Assembly (NCBI GenBank): GCA_963790575.1
Contig: CAWBPD010000032.1
Location: forward strand, 124,001 to 188,000
Length of the DNA stretch: 64,000 bases
DNA from: CAVTSA01 sp963790575
Lineage (GTDB): Bacteria > Chloroflexota > Dormibacteria > Dormibacterales > Dormibacteraceae
Reading direction: 5' to 3'
Positions within the stretch are counted from its first letter, which is position 1. Each line of letters starts with the position of its first letter. This document shows, one piece after another, positions 16,201-24,232 of the stretch. Below the pieces are notes generated by a model. It saw only the letters and a list, made by a program, of their open reading frames with translations, had not been told where the DNA came from and ran no database searches. The translations under genes were made by a program, and so were the position numbers.

Positions 16201-17055
16201 GTGACCGCGGAGGAGGCGCGGCGGGTGAAGGAGGTGGAGTCTCCTCGGTCCAGTCTCTGGGTCCGCATCGCCTCGGCGGCGGTGCTGATCGCGGCCGCCT
16301 TTGGCCTGCTGGCGCTGGGGCGGCCCGGGTTCTACGCGATCGCCGTCCTCGCCGGGGGTTTCGGCCTCTGGGAGTTCCGCGGCATCACCGCCCGCTTCCG
16401 GGCCACGGCGCCGCTCTGGTTGCTCTTCCCGCTCGGCTTCTACTTCATCTTCAGCGGCACCGAGTTGCGCTGGCTGCCCATGGAGTGGGTGCTCGCGGCC
16501 GCGCTGGTGATCGGGCTCTCCGTCTTCCTCTTCTTGCCCGGCAGGTCAGAGGGCGTGGGCCGCTGGGCGATGGGGCTTGCGGGGGCCATTTACATCGGCC
16601 TTCCGCTCAACTACTACGTGCTCCTTTACACGCAGCCATCGGGCCTCCGGGGGTTGTTCTGGGTCCTGATCACGCTCGCCACGTTGATGCTTGAAGACAC
16701 CGCGGCGCTGTTCGCCGGACGTCGATTCGGGCGCCGGCCATTCTTCCCCCGGATCAGTCCCAGGAAGACCTGGGAGGGCGCCATCGTCGGGTTCCTGATC
16801 GGTGTCGCGGTCATGCTCTTGGGCACGTTCTTCGCGCTCCACGTGCCCTGGTGGCACGGCCTTGTGCTCGGGGTCCTGGCCGGCATCCTGGGGGTGGCGG
16901 GGGACCTGGTCGAGTCGCAGCTGAAGCGCCTGGCCGCGGTCAAGGACTCCTCGCACCTGATCCCGGGGCATGGCGGGATGCTGGACCGGATGGATTCGCT
17001 GCTCTTCGCGCCCATCGCGATCTATCTCTATGCGACCGCGTTCCACCTACTGTGA
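16201..17055 (+). CDS. cdsA: Phosphatidate cytidylyltransferase
   Basis: 284-residue membrane enzyme converting phosphatidate plus CTP to CDP-diacylglycerol. Multiple hydrophobic helices begin after a short basic N-terminus (VRIASAAVLIAAAFGLLAL). The family signature is at the C-terminus: GDLVESQLKRLAAVKDSSHLIPGHGGMLDRMDSL, split here as the S-x-x-KR-x4-KD core and the GHGG-x-LDR motif; FFPRISPRKTWEG upstream is also conserved. GTG start at 16201. Operon position between uppS and dxr is common in bacteria. Confidence 0.95.
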   Translation: MTAEEARRVKEVESPRSSLWVRIASAAVLIAAAFGLLALGRPGFYAIAVLAGGFGLWEFRGITARFRATAPLWLLFPLGFYFIFSGTELRWLPMEWVLAAALVIGLSVFLFLPGRSEGVGRWAMGLAGAIYIGLPLNYYVLLYTQPSGLRGLFWVLITLATLMLEDTAALFAGRRFGRRPFFPRISPRKTWEGAIVGFLIGVAVMLLGTFFALHVPWWHGLVLGVLAGILGVAGDLVESQLKRLAAVKDSSHLIPGHGGMLDRMDSLLFAPIAIYLYATAFHLL

Positions 17056-17078
17056 CCTACCGACGACGACGCCAATCC

Positions 17079-17140
17079 CCCGTTTCGCACGGAACGGACG
17101 CTATCGGGCGCCGCATAAGCTCCCTTCCGTGCGAAACGGG
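17079..17140. repeat. Perfect 16-bp inverted repeat, GTTTCGCAC type
   Basis: CCCGTTTCGCACGGAA at 17079-17094 and its exact reverse complement at 17125-17140, with a 30-base loop, lying between cdsA and dxr. The right arm supplies the GGGAGG region just before the dxr start, so folding could limit dxr translation. Confidence 0.75.
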
Positions 17141-17154
17141 AGGTGTGGTGCGGC

Positions 17155-18255
17155 ATGAGTGAGCGTCTGCGGGTGGCGGTGCTGGGCGCGACGGGGTCGA
17201 TCGGCACGCAGACGCTGGACGTGCTCGACCGCTTCCGGGACCGGTTCACGGTGGAGGCCCTGGTCTGCGGGCGTCGCGAGCCTGACCGCGAGGCACCAGT
17301 GGTGCTGCGCAGCGGTGACCCGGACTTCGCCGACCGCCTGCGCGAGCTGGTGGTCTCGCCCCAGGTGGACCTGGTGGTGATGGCGATCCCGGGCGCCGCC
17401 GCCCTGCACCCGACGCTGGACGCGCTGCGCGCCGGCAAGCGGGTGGCCCTGGCCAGCAAAGAGGTCCTGGTTATGGCCGGTGACCTGGTGATGGCGGCGG
17501 CGGGACCGCTCGGCGACCGCCTGCGCCCGGTCGACTCCGAGCACTCGGCGATCTGGCAGTGCCTGTGGGGGGAGGCGCCCGACGCGGTCACCCGCATCAC
17601 CGTCACCGCCTCCGGAGGACCCCTCTGGGCCCACCCCGAGTGGGATCCCGACACGCTCACCATAGAGCAGGCGCTGGCGCACCCCAGATGGTCGATGGGG
17701 CCCAAGGTCACGATCGATTCGGCGACCTTGATGAACAAAGCGCTGGAGGTGCTGGAGGCTCACCACCTGTTCCGGATGCCGATGGAGCGGGTGCAGGTCC
17801 TGATCAACCCACAGTCGGTCGTGCACTCGATCGTGGAGTTCCGCGACGGGACCGCCAAGGCGCAGATCGGCCGGCCTGACATGCGGACGCCGATCGCGCT
17901 CGCCCTCAGCTATCCCGAGCGCCTGCCCGGGGTCATCACGCCCACCGACTTCGCCTCCGCTGGTCCGCTCGAGCTGTATCCCCTGGACGGCCGCCGTTTC
18001 CCCGCCGTGGAGTTGGTCCGGGAGGCGGCCGGTCACGGCACGCCCTACCCGGCGGTGCTCAACGCCGCCAACGAGGAGGCGGTGGCGGCTTTCCTGGCCG
18101 GGCGCCTGCCCTTCCGCGAGATCGTGCCACTGGGACGGGCCGCGCTCGACGCGTACCCCGGTGGGAGCGCAGGCTCACTCGACGAGATCCTGGCCGCGGA
18201 CGCCTGGGCGCGAGGGGTGGCCCGCGCTCAAATCCTGCGAACGTCGGTAGGCTGA
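17155..18255 (+). CDS. dxr: 1-deoxy-D-xylulose 5-phosphate reductoisomerase
   Basis: 366 residues from ATG 17155; second enzyme of the MEP isoprenoid pathway, NADPH-dependent. N-terminal Rossmann motif VAVLGATGSIGTQTLDVL, catalytic-domain segments ALASKEVLVMAGDLVM, PVDSEHSAIWQCL, TASGGPLW and the helix KVTIDSATLMNKALEVLEAHHLF, all family hallmarks. GTG 17143 is possible but lies within the palindrome edge and overlaps the GGGAGG site, so ATG is preferred. ispG of the same pathway is two genes downstream. Confidence 0.96.
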   Translation: MSERLRVAVLGATGSIGTQTLDVLDRFRDRFTVEALVCGRREPDREAPVVLRSGDPDFADRLRELVVSPQVDLVVMAIPGAAALHPTLDALRAGKRVALASKEVLVMAGDLVMAAAGPLGDRLRPVDSEHSAIWQCLWGEAPDAVTRITVTASGGPLWAHPEWDPDTLTIEQALAHPRWSMGPKVTIDSATLMNKALEVLEAHHLFRMPMERVQVLINPQSVVHSIVEFRDGTAKAQIGRPDMRTPIALALSYPERLPGVITPTDFASAGPLELYPLDGRRFPAVELVREAAGHGTPYPAVLNAANEEAVAAFLAGRLPFREIVPLGRAALDAYPGGSAGSLDEILAADAWARGVARAQILRTSVG

Positions 18256-18262
18256 GCCCCGC

Positions 18263-19345
18263 ATGGACGCTCTGATACCGCTTCTCGGCCATGTCCTGCT
18301 CGGCATCGTCGCGATCGGCGGCATGTTCCTGATCCTGATCGCACCCCATGAGTTCGGTCACATGGCGGTCGCGCAGTTGACCAAGATCCGCGTCTACGAG
18401 TTCTCGGTCGGCTTCGGACCCAAGCTGCTGCAGACCAAGCGCGGCGGCACCGAGTACACGTTGCGTCTGCTCCCGATCGGGGGCTACGTCCGGATGGCAG
18501 GCCAGGAGCCAGGCGACTATCAGGCACCTGGAGCCTTCGGCAGCCGTCCCGCCTGGGCACGCCTGTCCACGCTGCTGGCGGGACCGGCGGCGAACGTGCT
18601 GGTGGCGATGATCGTGGTCACGTGCATCGGGTTCACGCAGCTGAACTCGGACCCCGGGCTGGTGGCCAGCGTGACGGCCGGATCGCCGGCGGCCCAAGCC
18701 GGCCTGCATCCCGGCGACTCGATCCGGACCGTCAACGGCCATCCGGTCCAGAGCGGCGACGCGATCCGCCGCGAGGAGCAAAAAGACCCGTCCCGGCCGC
18801 TCACGCTGCAGGTGGTGCGGCCGGACGGCACCGCTTTCCAGACCACCGTGCGCCCGCAGTACAACAAGACCGACAAGGCCTACCTGATCGGGATCACCGA
18901 AGAAGGCGTGGTCACCCCGCTGGACGCCATCCGCAGTGGAGCCCAGTTCCCGTGGACCGCCACCCAGGCGATCGCGACCAGCATCGCGATGGTGGTCTCA
19001 GGGAGCGTGCCGGGCGGGCTGCTGGGTCCCAACGGCGTCACCGGGCCGGTGGGGGTGGGGGACGTCGCGTACCAGGCTGCCGCCGCCGGCTTCGCGGTCT
19101 GGTTGACCCTGGCGGCGCTGCTCAGCATGTCGGTGGCGCTCTTCAATCTGCTGCCGGTGCCCGCGCTCGATGGGGGCCGCATCCTGGTCGTCCTGCTGGA
19201 GAAGATCCGAGGCCAGGCCTTCGACCCGGCGCGGGAGGCGGCGGTGCAGCGGGCCGGGTTCATCGCGGTGCTGGCACTGGTGCTGCTGGTGGCGCTCTTC
19301 GATGTCCAGAGAATCGCGTCCGGCTCATTCCCGCAGCTTCGGTGA
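18263..19345 (+). CDS. rseP: Site-2 membrane metalloprotease (RseP/RasP family)
   Basis: 360-residue intramembrane zinc protease. The first helix carries HEFGH (H29-E30-H33) and the last part the third-ligand motif NLLPVPALDGGRILVVLLE. A single PDZ domain lies between (residues about 125-205, VASVTAGSPAAQAGLHPGDSI), as in Gram-positive-type RasP rather than the two PDZ domains of E. coli RseP. It cleaves membrane-embedded anti-sigma factors or signal-peptide remnants. Follows dxr by 7 bases, the usual order. Confidence 0.94.
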   Translation: MDALIPLLGHVLLGIVAIGGMFLILIAPHEFGHMAVAQLTKIRVYEFSVGFGPKLLQTKRGGTEYTLRLLPIGGYVRMAGQEPGDYQAPGAFGSRPAWARLSTLLAGPAANVLVAMIVVTCIGFTQLNSDPGLVASVTAGSPAAQAGLHPGDSIRTVNGHPVQSGDAIRREEQKDPSRPLTLQVVRPDGTAFQTTVRPQYNKTDKAYLIGITEEGVVTPLDAIRSGAQFPWTATQAIATSIAMVVSGSVPGGLLGPNGVTGPVGVGDVAYQAAAAGFAVWLTLAALLSMSVALFNLLPVPALDGGRILVVLLEKIRGQAFDPAREAAVQRAGFIAVLALVLLVALFDVQRIASGSFPQLR

Positions 19346-19401
19346 AGGGAATCCGGAGAATTCCGAGCCGAGTCGGTTCGAGCGGTAGTTTGAGGTAGCT
19401 C

Positions 19402-20541
19402 ATGCAGGAGACCCTTCAACCCGCCCGGCGGCGGTCGATCCCGGTGCGGGTCGGCGACGTCGTCATCGGCGGTGCGGCGCCCATCGCCGTGCAGACCATG
19501 ACCAAGACCGACACCCGCGACGTGAGGGCGACGGTGGAGCAGATCCACGCGCTGAAGGACGCCGGCTGCGAGATCGTGCGTCCCGCGGTGCCGGACCATC
19601 AGGCGGCCGAGGCGCTGGTCGAGATCGTCAAGCAGTCGCCGCTGCCGATCATCGCTGACATCCACTACAACCACGAGCTGGCGCTGCTGGCGATCAAGGC
19701 CGGCGTCGATGGCCTCCGCCTCAACCCCGGGAACATCCCCGACCGCGACAAGGTCGTGCGCGTGGTCGAGGCTGCGAAAGAGCGCGGGATCCCGTTCCGG
19801 ATCGGCGTCAACGCGGGCTCGCTGCCGGAAGAGGTGCACAAGTCGCTGCGCGAGGAGCACGCCATCAACCGCGACGACCGGATGGCGACGGCGCGGCGCA
19901 TGGCCGACGTGGCCATCGGGCACTGCAAGATCCTGGAGGACCTCGACTACGGCCCAGGTCACATCAAGGTCTCGTTGAAGGCGACCGACGTCTGGACCAA
20001 TGTGATGGCGAACCGACTCTTCGCGCAGGAGCGGCCCTACCCGATTCACCTCGGCGTCACCGAGTCGGGCCCCGTTCAGGCGGGTTCCATCCGCTCCGCG
20101 GTCGGGCTCGGGATCCTGCTCGCTGAGGGCATCGGCGACACCATCCGGGTGTCGCTGGCCACCTCGGATCCGACTGAGGAGATCCGGGTCGGCTATGAGG
20201 TGCTGAAGGCGCTCAACTTCCGCAACGAGGGCACCACGCTCGTCGCCTGCCCCACCTGCGGCCGGCTGGAGTACGACATGGTGCCCGCGGTCAAGGTGGT
20301 GGAGGAGTACATCGCCAAGATCAAGGCCCCGATCACAGTCGCGGTGATGGGCTGCGTGGTCAACGGACCGGCCGAGGCGCGGCATGCCGACATCGGGGTC
20401 ACCGGTGGGCGTGGCAAGGGTGTCATCTTCAAGAAGGGGAAGCTGTTCCGGACCGTCCCGCAGGCGGAGCTGTTGCCGGTGCTGCTTCACGAGATCGACG
20501 TCCTGGCCGAGGAGCGCGGCGCGGCGCCGGCGCCCGCCTGA
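19402..20541 (+). CDS. ispG: 4-hydroxy-3-methylbut-2-en-1-yl diphosphate synthase
   Basis: 379 residues; converts MEcPP to HMBPP in the MEP pathway using a 4Fe-4S cluster. N-terminal TIM-barrel motifs VQTMTKTDTRDV, IIADIHYNHELALLA and LRLNPGNIPDRD. Cluster ligands are the cysteines in ACPTCGR and MGCVVNGPAEA plus a downstream Glu. The single-domain bacterial form, standard length. With uppS and dxr it forms the isoprenoid part of this operon. Confidence 0.96.
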   Translation: MQETLQPARRRSIPVRVGDVVIGGAAPIAVQTMTKTDTRDVRATVEQIHALKDAGCEIVRPAVPDHQAAEALVEIVKQSPLPIIADIHYNHELALLAIKAGVDGLRLNPGNIPDRDKVVRVVEAAKERGIPFRIGVNAGSLPEEVHKSLREEHAINRDDRMATARRMADVAIGHCKILEDLDYGPGHIKVSLKATDVWTNVMANRLFAQERPYPIHLGVTESGPVQAGSIRSAVGLGILLAEGIGDTIRVSLATSDPTEEIRVGYEVLKALNFRNEGTTLVACPTCGRLEYDMVPAVKVVEEYIAKIKAPITVAVMGCVVNGPAEARHADIGVTGGRGKGVIFKKGKLFRTVPQAELLPVLLHEIDVLAEERGAAPAPA

Positions 20542-20555
20542 GGCAGGCGCGCACG

Positions 20556-21383
20556 ATGGGTCTGCCGTTCTCTCAGGTCGACGTCTTCTCGCCCGCACCC
20601 GGGCTCGGCAACGCGCTGGCGGTGGTCGACGGCGCCGAGGGATTGAGTGAGGAGCAGCTCTTCGCGTTCGCGCGCTGGACCAACCTCAGCGAGACCACCT
20701 ACCTCCTGCCCCCGATCGATCCCGCCGCCGACTATCGGGTCCGCATCCTGACCCCCGCTGGAGAACTTCCCTTCGCGGGTCATCCCACGCTGGGAACCTG
20801 CTTCGTCTGGCTGGCTCGCGGGGGCCGTTCAAAGGCCGACGAGGTGGTGCAGGAATGCGGCATCGGGCTGGTCCGGATCCGCCGCGACGGGCGCCGCCTC
20901 GCGTTCGCAGCACCCCCACTTCGCCGCGCCGGCGAGGTCGACTCGACGACGCTGTCGCAGGTGGCGCTGGGTCTGCGCCTGGATCCTTCCGCGATCCTGG
21001 CGGCCGCGCACGTCGAGAACGGTCCGCCCTGGATCGCGGTGCGCCTGGGGTCGCGCGAGGAGGTGCTGGCCGTGAATCCCGACTACGCCGCGATCGGTGA
21101 CCTCGACATCGGGGTCTTCGGGCCCTGGACCGAGGGCGGGGAAGCGCAGTTGGAGGTGCGGGCGTTCGCCGGGAGCAATCAGGCCGAAGACCCCGTGACC
21201 GGGAGCTTCAACGCCGGCCTCGCGGTGTGGTTGATCGGGGCCGGTCTGGCGCCTCCGCACTACGTGGCCAGTCAGGGCACCGCGCTGCACCGGCGGGGCC
21301 GGGTCTACATCGACCAGGAAGGGGACACGATCTGGGTCGGCGGCGAGGTGCGGAGCCTGATCGAGGGCGAGCTCACCCTCTGA
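20556..21383 (+). CDS. PhzF family isomerase/epimerase-like protein
   Basis: 275 residues of the PhzF/diaminopimelate-epimerase fold. Clear motifs: QVDVFSPAPGLGNALAVV at the N-terminus, LSETTYLLPP carrying the catalytic Glu, LPFAGHPTLGTCFVW, and GSNQAEDPVTGSFNAGLAVWL in the second lobe. These are generic for the family; substrates vary and no phenazine genes are nearby, so the natural substrate is not predicted. It follows ispG by 14 bases, possibly the last gene of the operon, and is followed by a strong palindrome. Confidence 0.88.
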   Translation: MGLPFSQVDVFSPAPGLGNALAVVDGAEGLSEEQLFAFARWTNLSETTYLLPPIDPAADYRVRILTPAGELPFAGHPTLGTCFVWLARGGRSKADEVVQECGIGLVRIRRDGRRLAFAAPPLRRAGEVDSTTLSQVALGLRLDPSAILAAAHVENGPPWIAVRLGSREEVLAVNPDYAAIGDLDIGVFGPWTEGGEAQLEVRAFAGSNQAEDPVTGSFNAGLAVWLIGAGLAPPHYVASQGTALHRRGRVYIDQEGDTIWVGGEVRSLIEGELTL

Positions 21384-21403
21384 CGCGCGCTCTATCGCGG
21401 CCG

Positions 21404-21457
21404 TTTCTGCACACCCCGGGCATACCCCGCGGCCAGTAGCACCGGGGTGTGCAGAAA
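21404..21457. repeat. Palindrome with perfect 16-bp arms, TTTCTGCA type
   Basis: TTTCTGCACACCCCGG and its exact reverse complement at 21442-21457, 22-base loop, just past the PhzF-like gene. Related by its ends to 30973-31025 and 62619-62669. It may work as a terminator hairpin, although no T-tract follows. Confidence 0.75.
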
Positions 21458-21537
21458 GCGACGGCTGGCCAGGAGGAACAGGGCGCCTCCGCTTTGTCCG
21501 GAGCATGTCCGGATCAGACGGTTAGGGTTTGAGGGTG

Positions 21538-21990
21538 ATGGGCAGCACCGCTTCACAGTCGGTCGCGGAGTACGTGGCGACCCTCCCGGCGGACGAGCAG
21601 GACCTCGCGCGCCACGTCCTGCTCGGCTACATCCATGAGAGAACCGGCAGGCCGGTCGGGTTCCACCACGCGCCCAACGGCGTCGCGCCACCGGGCAGAC
21701 GGATCGACAAGATACTTCAGCGCTTCCCCGACGGTTCCTATCGAGCCGTCGTCTCGTTCTACGATCCTCAGCGCGGATGGGTGCAGAAGGGGAAGCACGA
21801 CCAGCACACGATGTTCCCTGATCACTGGAGTAGGCACGAAGTCATGGCAGCCGGGCGGGAGGCCTATCTGGCCCGGGTGGACCGGGTCGTGGAGAGATGG
21901 CGGAGCCGCGCCTGTGGGCTCCCGATCGGCGGATACCGCCGCAGAGACGGTCCCGGCCCGGCGACCTTCTTTCCGGACCACGAGCGGTGA
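21538..21990 (+). CDS. EndoU-like small protein, possible free-standing toxin domain
   Basis: 150 residues from ATG 21538, preceded by GAGGG. No signal peptide. The C-terminal part, GWVQKGKHDQHTMFPDHWSR followed by HEVMAAGREAYL, looks like the His/FP-x-x-W core of bacterial EndoU-type RNase toxin domains (PF14436), with GFHHAPNG and RAVVSFYD earlier. Such domains normally sit at the C-terminus of large polymorphic toxins; here one stands alone. The stop overlaps the start of a small acidic gene (GTGA), as expected of a toxin-immunity cassette. The family call is by eye and uncertain. Confidence 0.55.
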   Translation: MGSTASQSVAEYVATLPADEQDLARHVLLGYIHERTGRPVGFHHAPNGVAPPGRRIDKILQRFPDGSYRAVVSFYDPQRGWVQKGKHDQHTMFPDHWSRHEVMAAGREAYLARVDRVVERWRSRACGLPIGGYRRRDGPGPATFFPDHER

Positions 21991-22346
21991 GCACTCGTTG
22001 GACGTTTGCTCCCAGCGTGCTGGTCGCCTCTCGCGAGCCCCCGCTGCCCGACCCGGCGCAGCTGCAGCCGCTGCGCGAGATGCTCGCCGAGATCGCGATC
22101 AGCAACCAGAGTGTTAGAGAGTTTCTGGAGGAATTGTGGCCGGACATGCTCGCGCGGCGCAACGACCCTGAGGCCGAGTACTGCGGCAACGGCGTCTGTT
22201 TCCGCGTGTCTGGCGACGAGGTGATCCTGACTCCGCTGTACGATCAGTGGGGCGACGCCGCCTTCGTCTACGTCCCCCTGGGCGACGTCCAGGAGATGAT
22301 CGACCAGTTCGCGGCATACGTAAGGGGTCCCGAGAACCGGGGTTGA
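21987..22346 (+). CDS. Small acidic protein, possible immunity partner
   Basis: 119 residues from GTG 21987, which overlaps the upstream stop codon. Acidic and compact, with a helical first half (LREMLAEIAISNQSVREFLE) and a strand-rich second half (VCFRVSGDEVILTPLYDQWG, then AAFVYVPLGDVQEMIDQF). The size, charge and tight coupling to the EndoU-like gene fit an immunity protein. No family recognised; the role is inferred from context. Confidence 0.55.
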   Translation: MSTRWTFAPSVLVASREPPLPDPAQLQPLREMLAEIAISNQSVREFLEELWPDMLARRNDPEAEYCGNGVCFRVSGDEVILTPLYDQWGDAAFVYVPLGDVQEMIDQFAAYVRGPENRG

Positions 22347-22602
22347 GGTCCGTCTCTGCAATCCCCAGGTCTTAGCCCGCCTGGTGCCGGGCCCGACCAC
22401 CTGGCAGAATGGACCACATGTCGGACGCCCACGTCCCCTCGCGACTGCGGTGCCCCCGCTTGGTCGGGTATGGTCACCCGACGCCGCCGCCGCCAGGGCC
22501 CGCTCCGACTGGCGCCCGGCGCTGAGTCCGAGCGGGCCCCATCTCCTCCGCCGGCGCCTTCGCGGCGCGCGTCAGAAACCTCACCTCAAGGACTCGACTT
22601 CG
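22347..22602. other. Gap upstream of proS
   Basis: 256 bases with the proS frame open through part of it (to 22384) but without conserved protein similarity. I looked for the conserved T-box antiterminator sequence expected before some tRNA-synthetase genes and did not see it. No clear promoter. Confidence 0.3.
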
Positions 22603-24048
22603 ATGACCGACGACTTCGTGAAAGACCTGACCCGCATGTCGGACGACTACGACCGGTGGTACACCGACGTCGTCCGCAAAGCCGAGTTGGCCGACTACAC
22701 GCCGGTCCGCGGCACCATGGTGATCCGCCCCTACGGCTACGCGATCTGGGAAGCGATCCAGCGCGCGTTCGACGACAAGATCAAGGCGAGCGGGCACGAG
22801 AACTGGTACTTCCCCCTCCTGATCCCCGAGGACCTGCTCGTGAAGGAGGCCGAGCACGTGGAGGGGTTCGTCCCCGAGGTGGCGTGGGTGACCGAGGCGG
22901 GCAGCCACGGCAAGCTCGATCAACGGCTCGCCATCCGGCCCACCTCCGAGACCATCACCGGCACTGTCGTCCGCCGCTACATCCAGTCGTACCGGGACCT
23001 GCCGGTGCTCACCAACCAGTGGTGCAACGTGCTGCGGTGGGAGATGCGGACGCGGCTCTTCCTGCGCACCGCCGAGTTCCTGTGGCAGGAGGGCCACACC
23101 TTCCACGCCACCGCGGAGGAAGCGAAGGAGGAGGTGGATCTGATCCTCCGCTACTACCGCGAGATCGCCGAGGACTGGCTGGCGATCCCGGTGATCGGCG
23201 GCCGCAAGACGGAGGCGGAGACGTTCTTCGGCGCCGACTACACGCTGACCATCGAAGGGATGATGCGCGACGGGCTGGCGCTGCAAGCGGGCACCTCGCA
23301 CTACCTGGCCCAGAACTTCGCGCGCGCCTACGACATCAGCTTCACCAACCGAGAGAACGAGATCGACTTCTGCCACACCACCTCCTGGGGCATCTCCACC
23401 CGGCTCATCGGGGGCGTGGTCATGGCGCACGGTGACGACACCGGCCTCATCCTGCCCCCCAAGGTGGCGCCCCGGCAGGTGGTGGTGGTGCCGATCGCGC
23501 GCACGGACGAGGCACGCGCCGAGGTCGAGGCCTTCATCCAGCGCTGGCTGCCCGGGGTGCGCGCGGCGGGGGTCCGCATCCAGGTCGACTGGCGCGACGA
23601 GCGTCCTGGGAACAAGTTCAACTACTGGGAGCTGAAAGGTGTCCCCCTGCGTCTGGAGGTGGGACCGCGCGATGTCGCGGCCGAGCAGGTCACGCTGGTC
23701 GACCGGCTGAGCCGGGCCAAGGTGCCGACTCCCGTCAGCGGACTGGCGCAGCACCTGGGCGACGCGCTCGATGCCTTTCAGCGGGCTCTGTTCCAGCGAG
23801 CGCTCGACTTCCGCGATCAGAACACCTACGAGATGGGCCGGCTCGAGGACCTGGTCGCACACTTCCGGGACGGCACCGGGTTCGTCTGGGCGCCCTGGTG
23901 CGGCGATGCAAAGTGCGAGGAGCGGGTCAAGGAAGAGACGGGCGGCGTGACGGCACGCGCGATCGACACCGAGACGCGGCCGGAGGGCACCTGCCTCTGC
24001 TGTGAGCGGCCGGCGACGCAGCGGGTGGTCTTCGCCCGCGCCTACTGA
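22603..24048 (+). CDS. proS: Prolyl-tRNA synthetase, type 3 (archaeal/eukaryotic-like)
   Basis: 481 residues from ATG 22603; charges tRNA-Pro. Class II motifs: motif 2 region QWCNVLRWEMRTRLFLRTAEFLWQEGHTFHA, motif 3-like CHTTSWGISTRLIGG, and GTMVIRPYGYAIWEAIQ near the N-terminus. The anticodon domain is followed by the zinc-binding C-terminal module of this subtype, with cysteines in WCGDAKCEE and CLCCERPA and the terminal Tyr (FARAY). There is no bacterial editing insert (INS), which distinguishes type 3 from the E. coli-type enzyme. An upstream open frame to 22384 is not conserved. Confidence 0.95.
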   Translation: MTDDFVKDLTRMSDDYDRWYTDVVRKAELADYTPVRGTMVIRPYGYAIWEAIQRAFDDKIKASGHENWYFPLLIPEDLLVKEAEHVEGFVPEVAWVTEAGSHGKLDQRLAIRPTSETITGTVVRRYIQSYRDLPVLTNQWCNVLRWEMRTRLFLRTAEFLWQEGHTFHATAEEAKEEVDLILRYYREIAEDWLAIPVIGGRKTEAETFFGADYTLTIEGMMRDGLALQAGTSHYLAQNFARAYDISFTNRENEIDFCHTTSWGISTRLIGGVVMAHGDDTGLILPPKVAPRQVVVVPIARTDEARAEVEAFIQRWLPGVRAAGVRIQVDWRDERPGNKFNYWELKGVPLRLEVGPRDVAAEQVTLVDRLSRAKVPTPVSGLAQHLGDALDAFQRALFQRALDFRDQNTYEMGRLEDLVAHFRDGTGFVWAPWCGDAKCEERVKEETGGVTARAIDTETRPEGTCLCCERPATQRVVFARAY

Positions 24049-24232
24049 CAGCTACCGACGGGTAGTGGCCCGGGTTCAACTTCGTCCGAGTGTGGTACGA
24101 ACAAGGTGTGATGCGAACCGCTGTACGGCCACCCGTGGTTGGGCATGCGCCCGCCGCGGCCCGCCGCCGCGCGGCGTTGACGAGTCAGCGCCGCCGGCGT
24201 CGGAAGGTCGCTGACCCCTGGCTGGAGGCGGC

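Noticed and set aside
22347..22602. T-box riboswitch upstream of proS
   Set aside because: No conserved antiterminator sequence or specifier-loop pattern could be identified.
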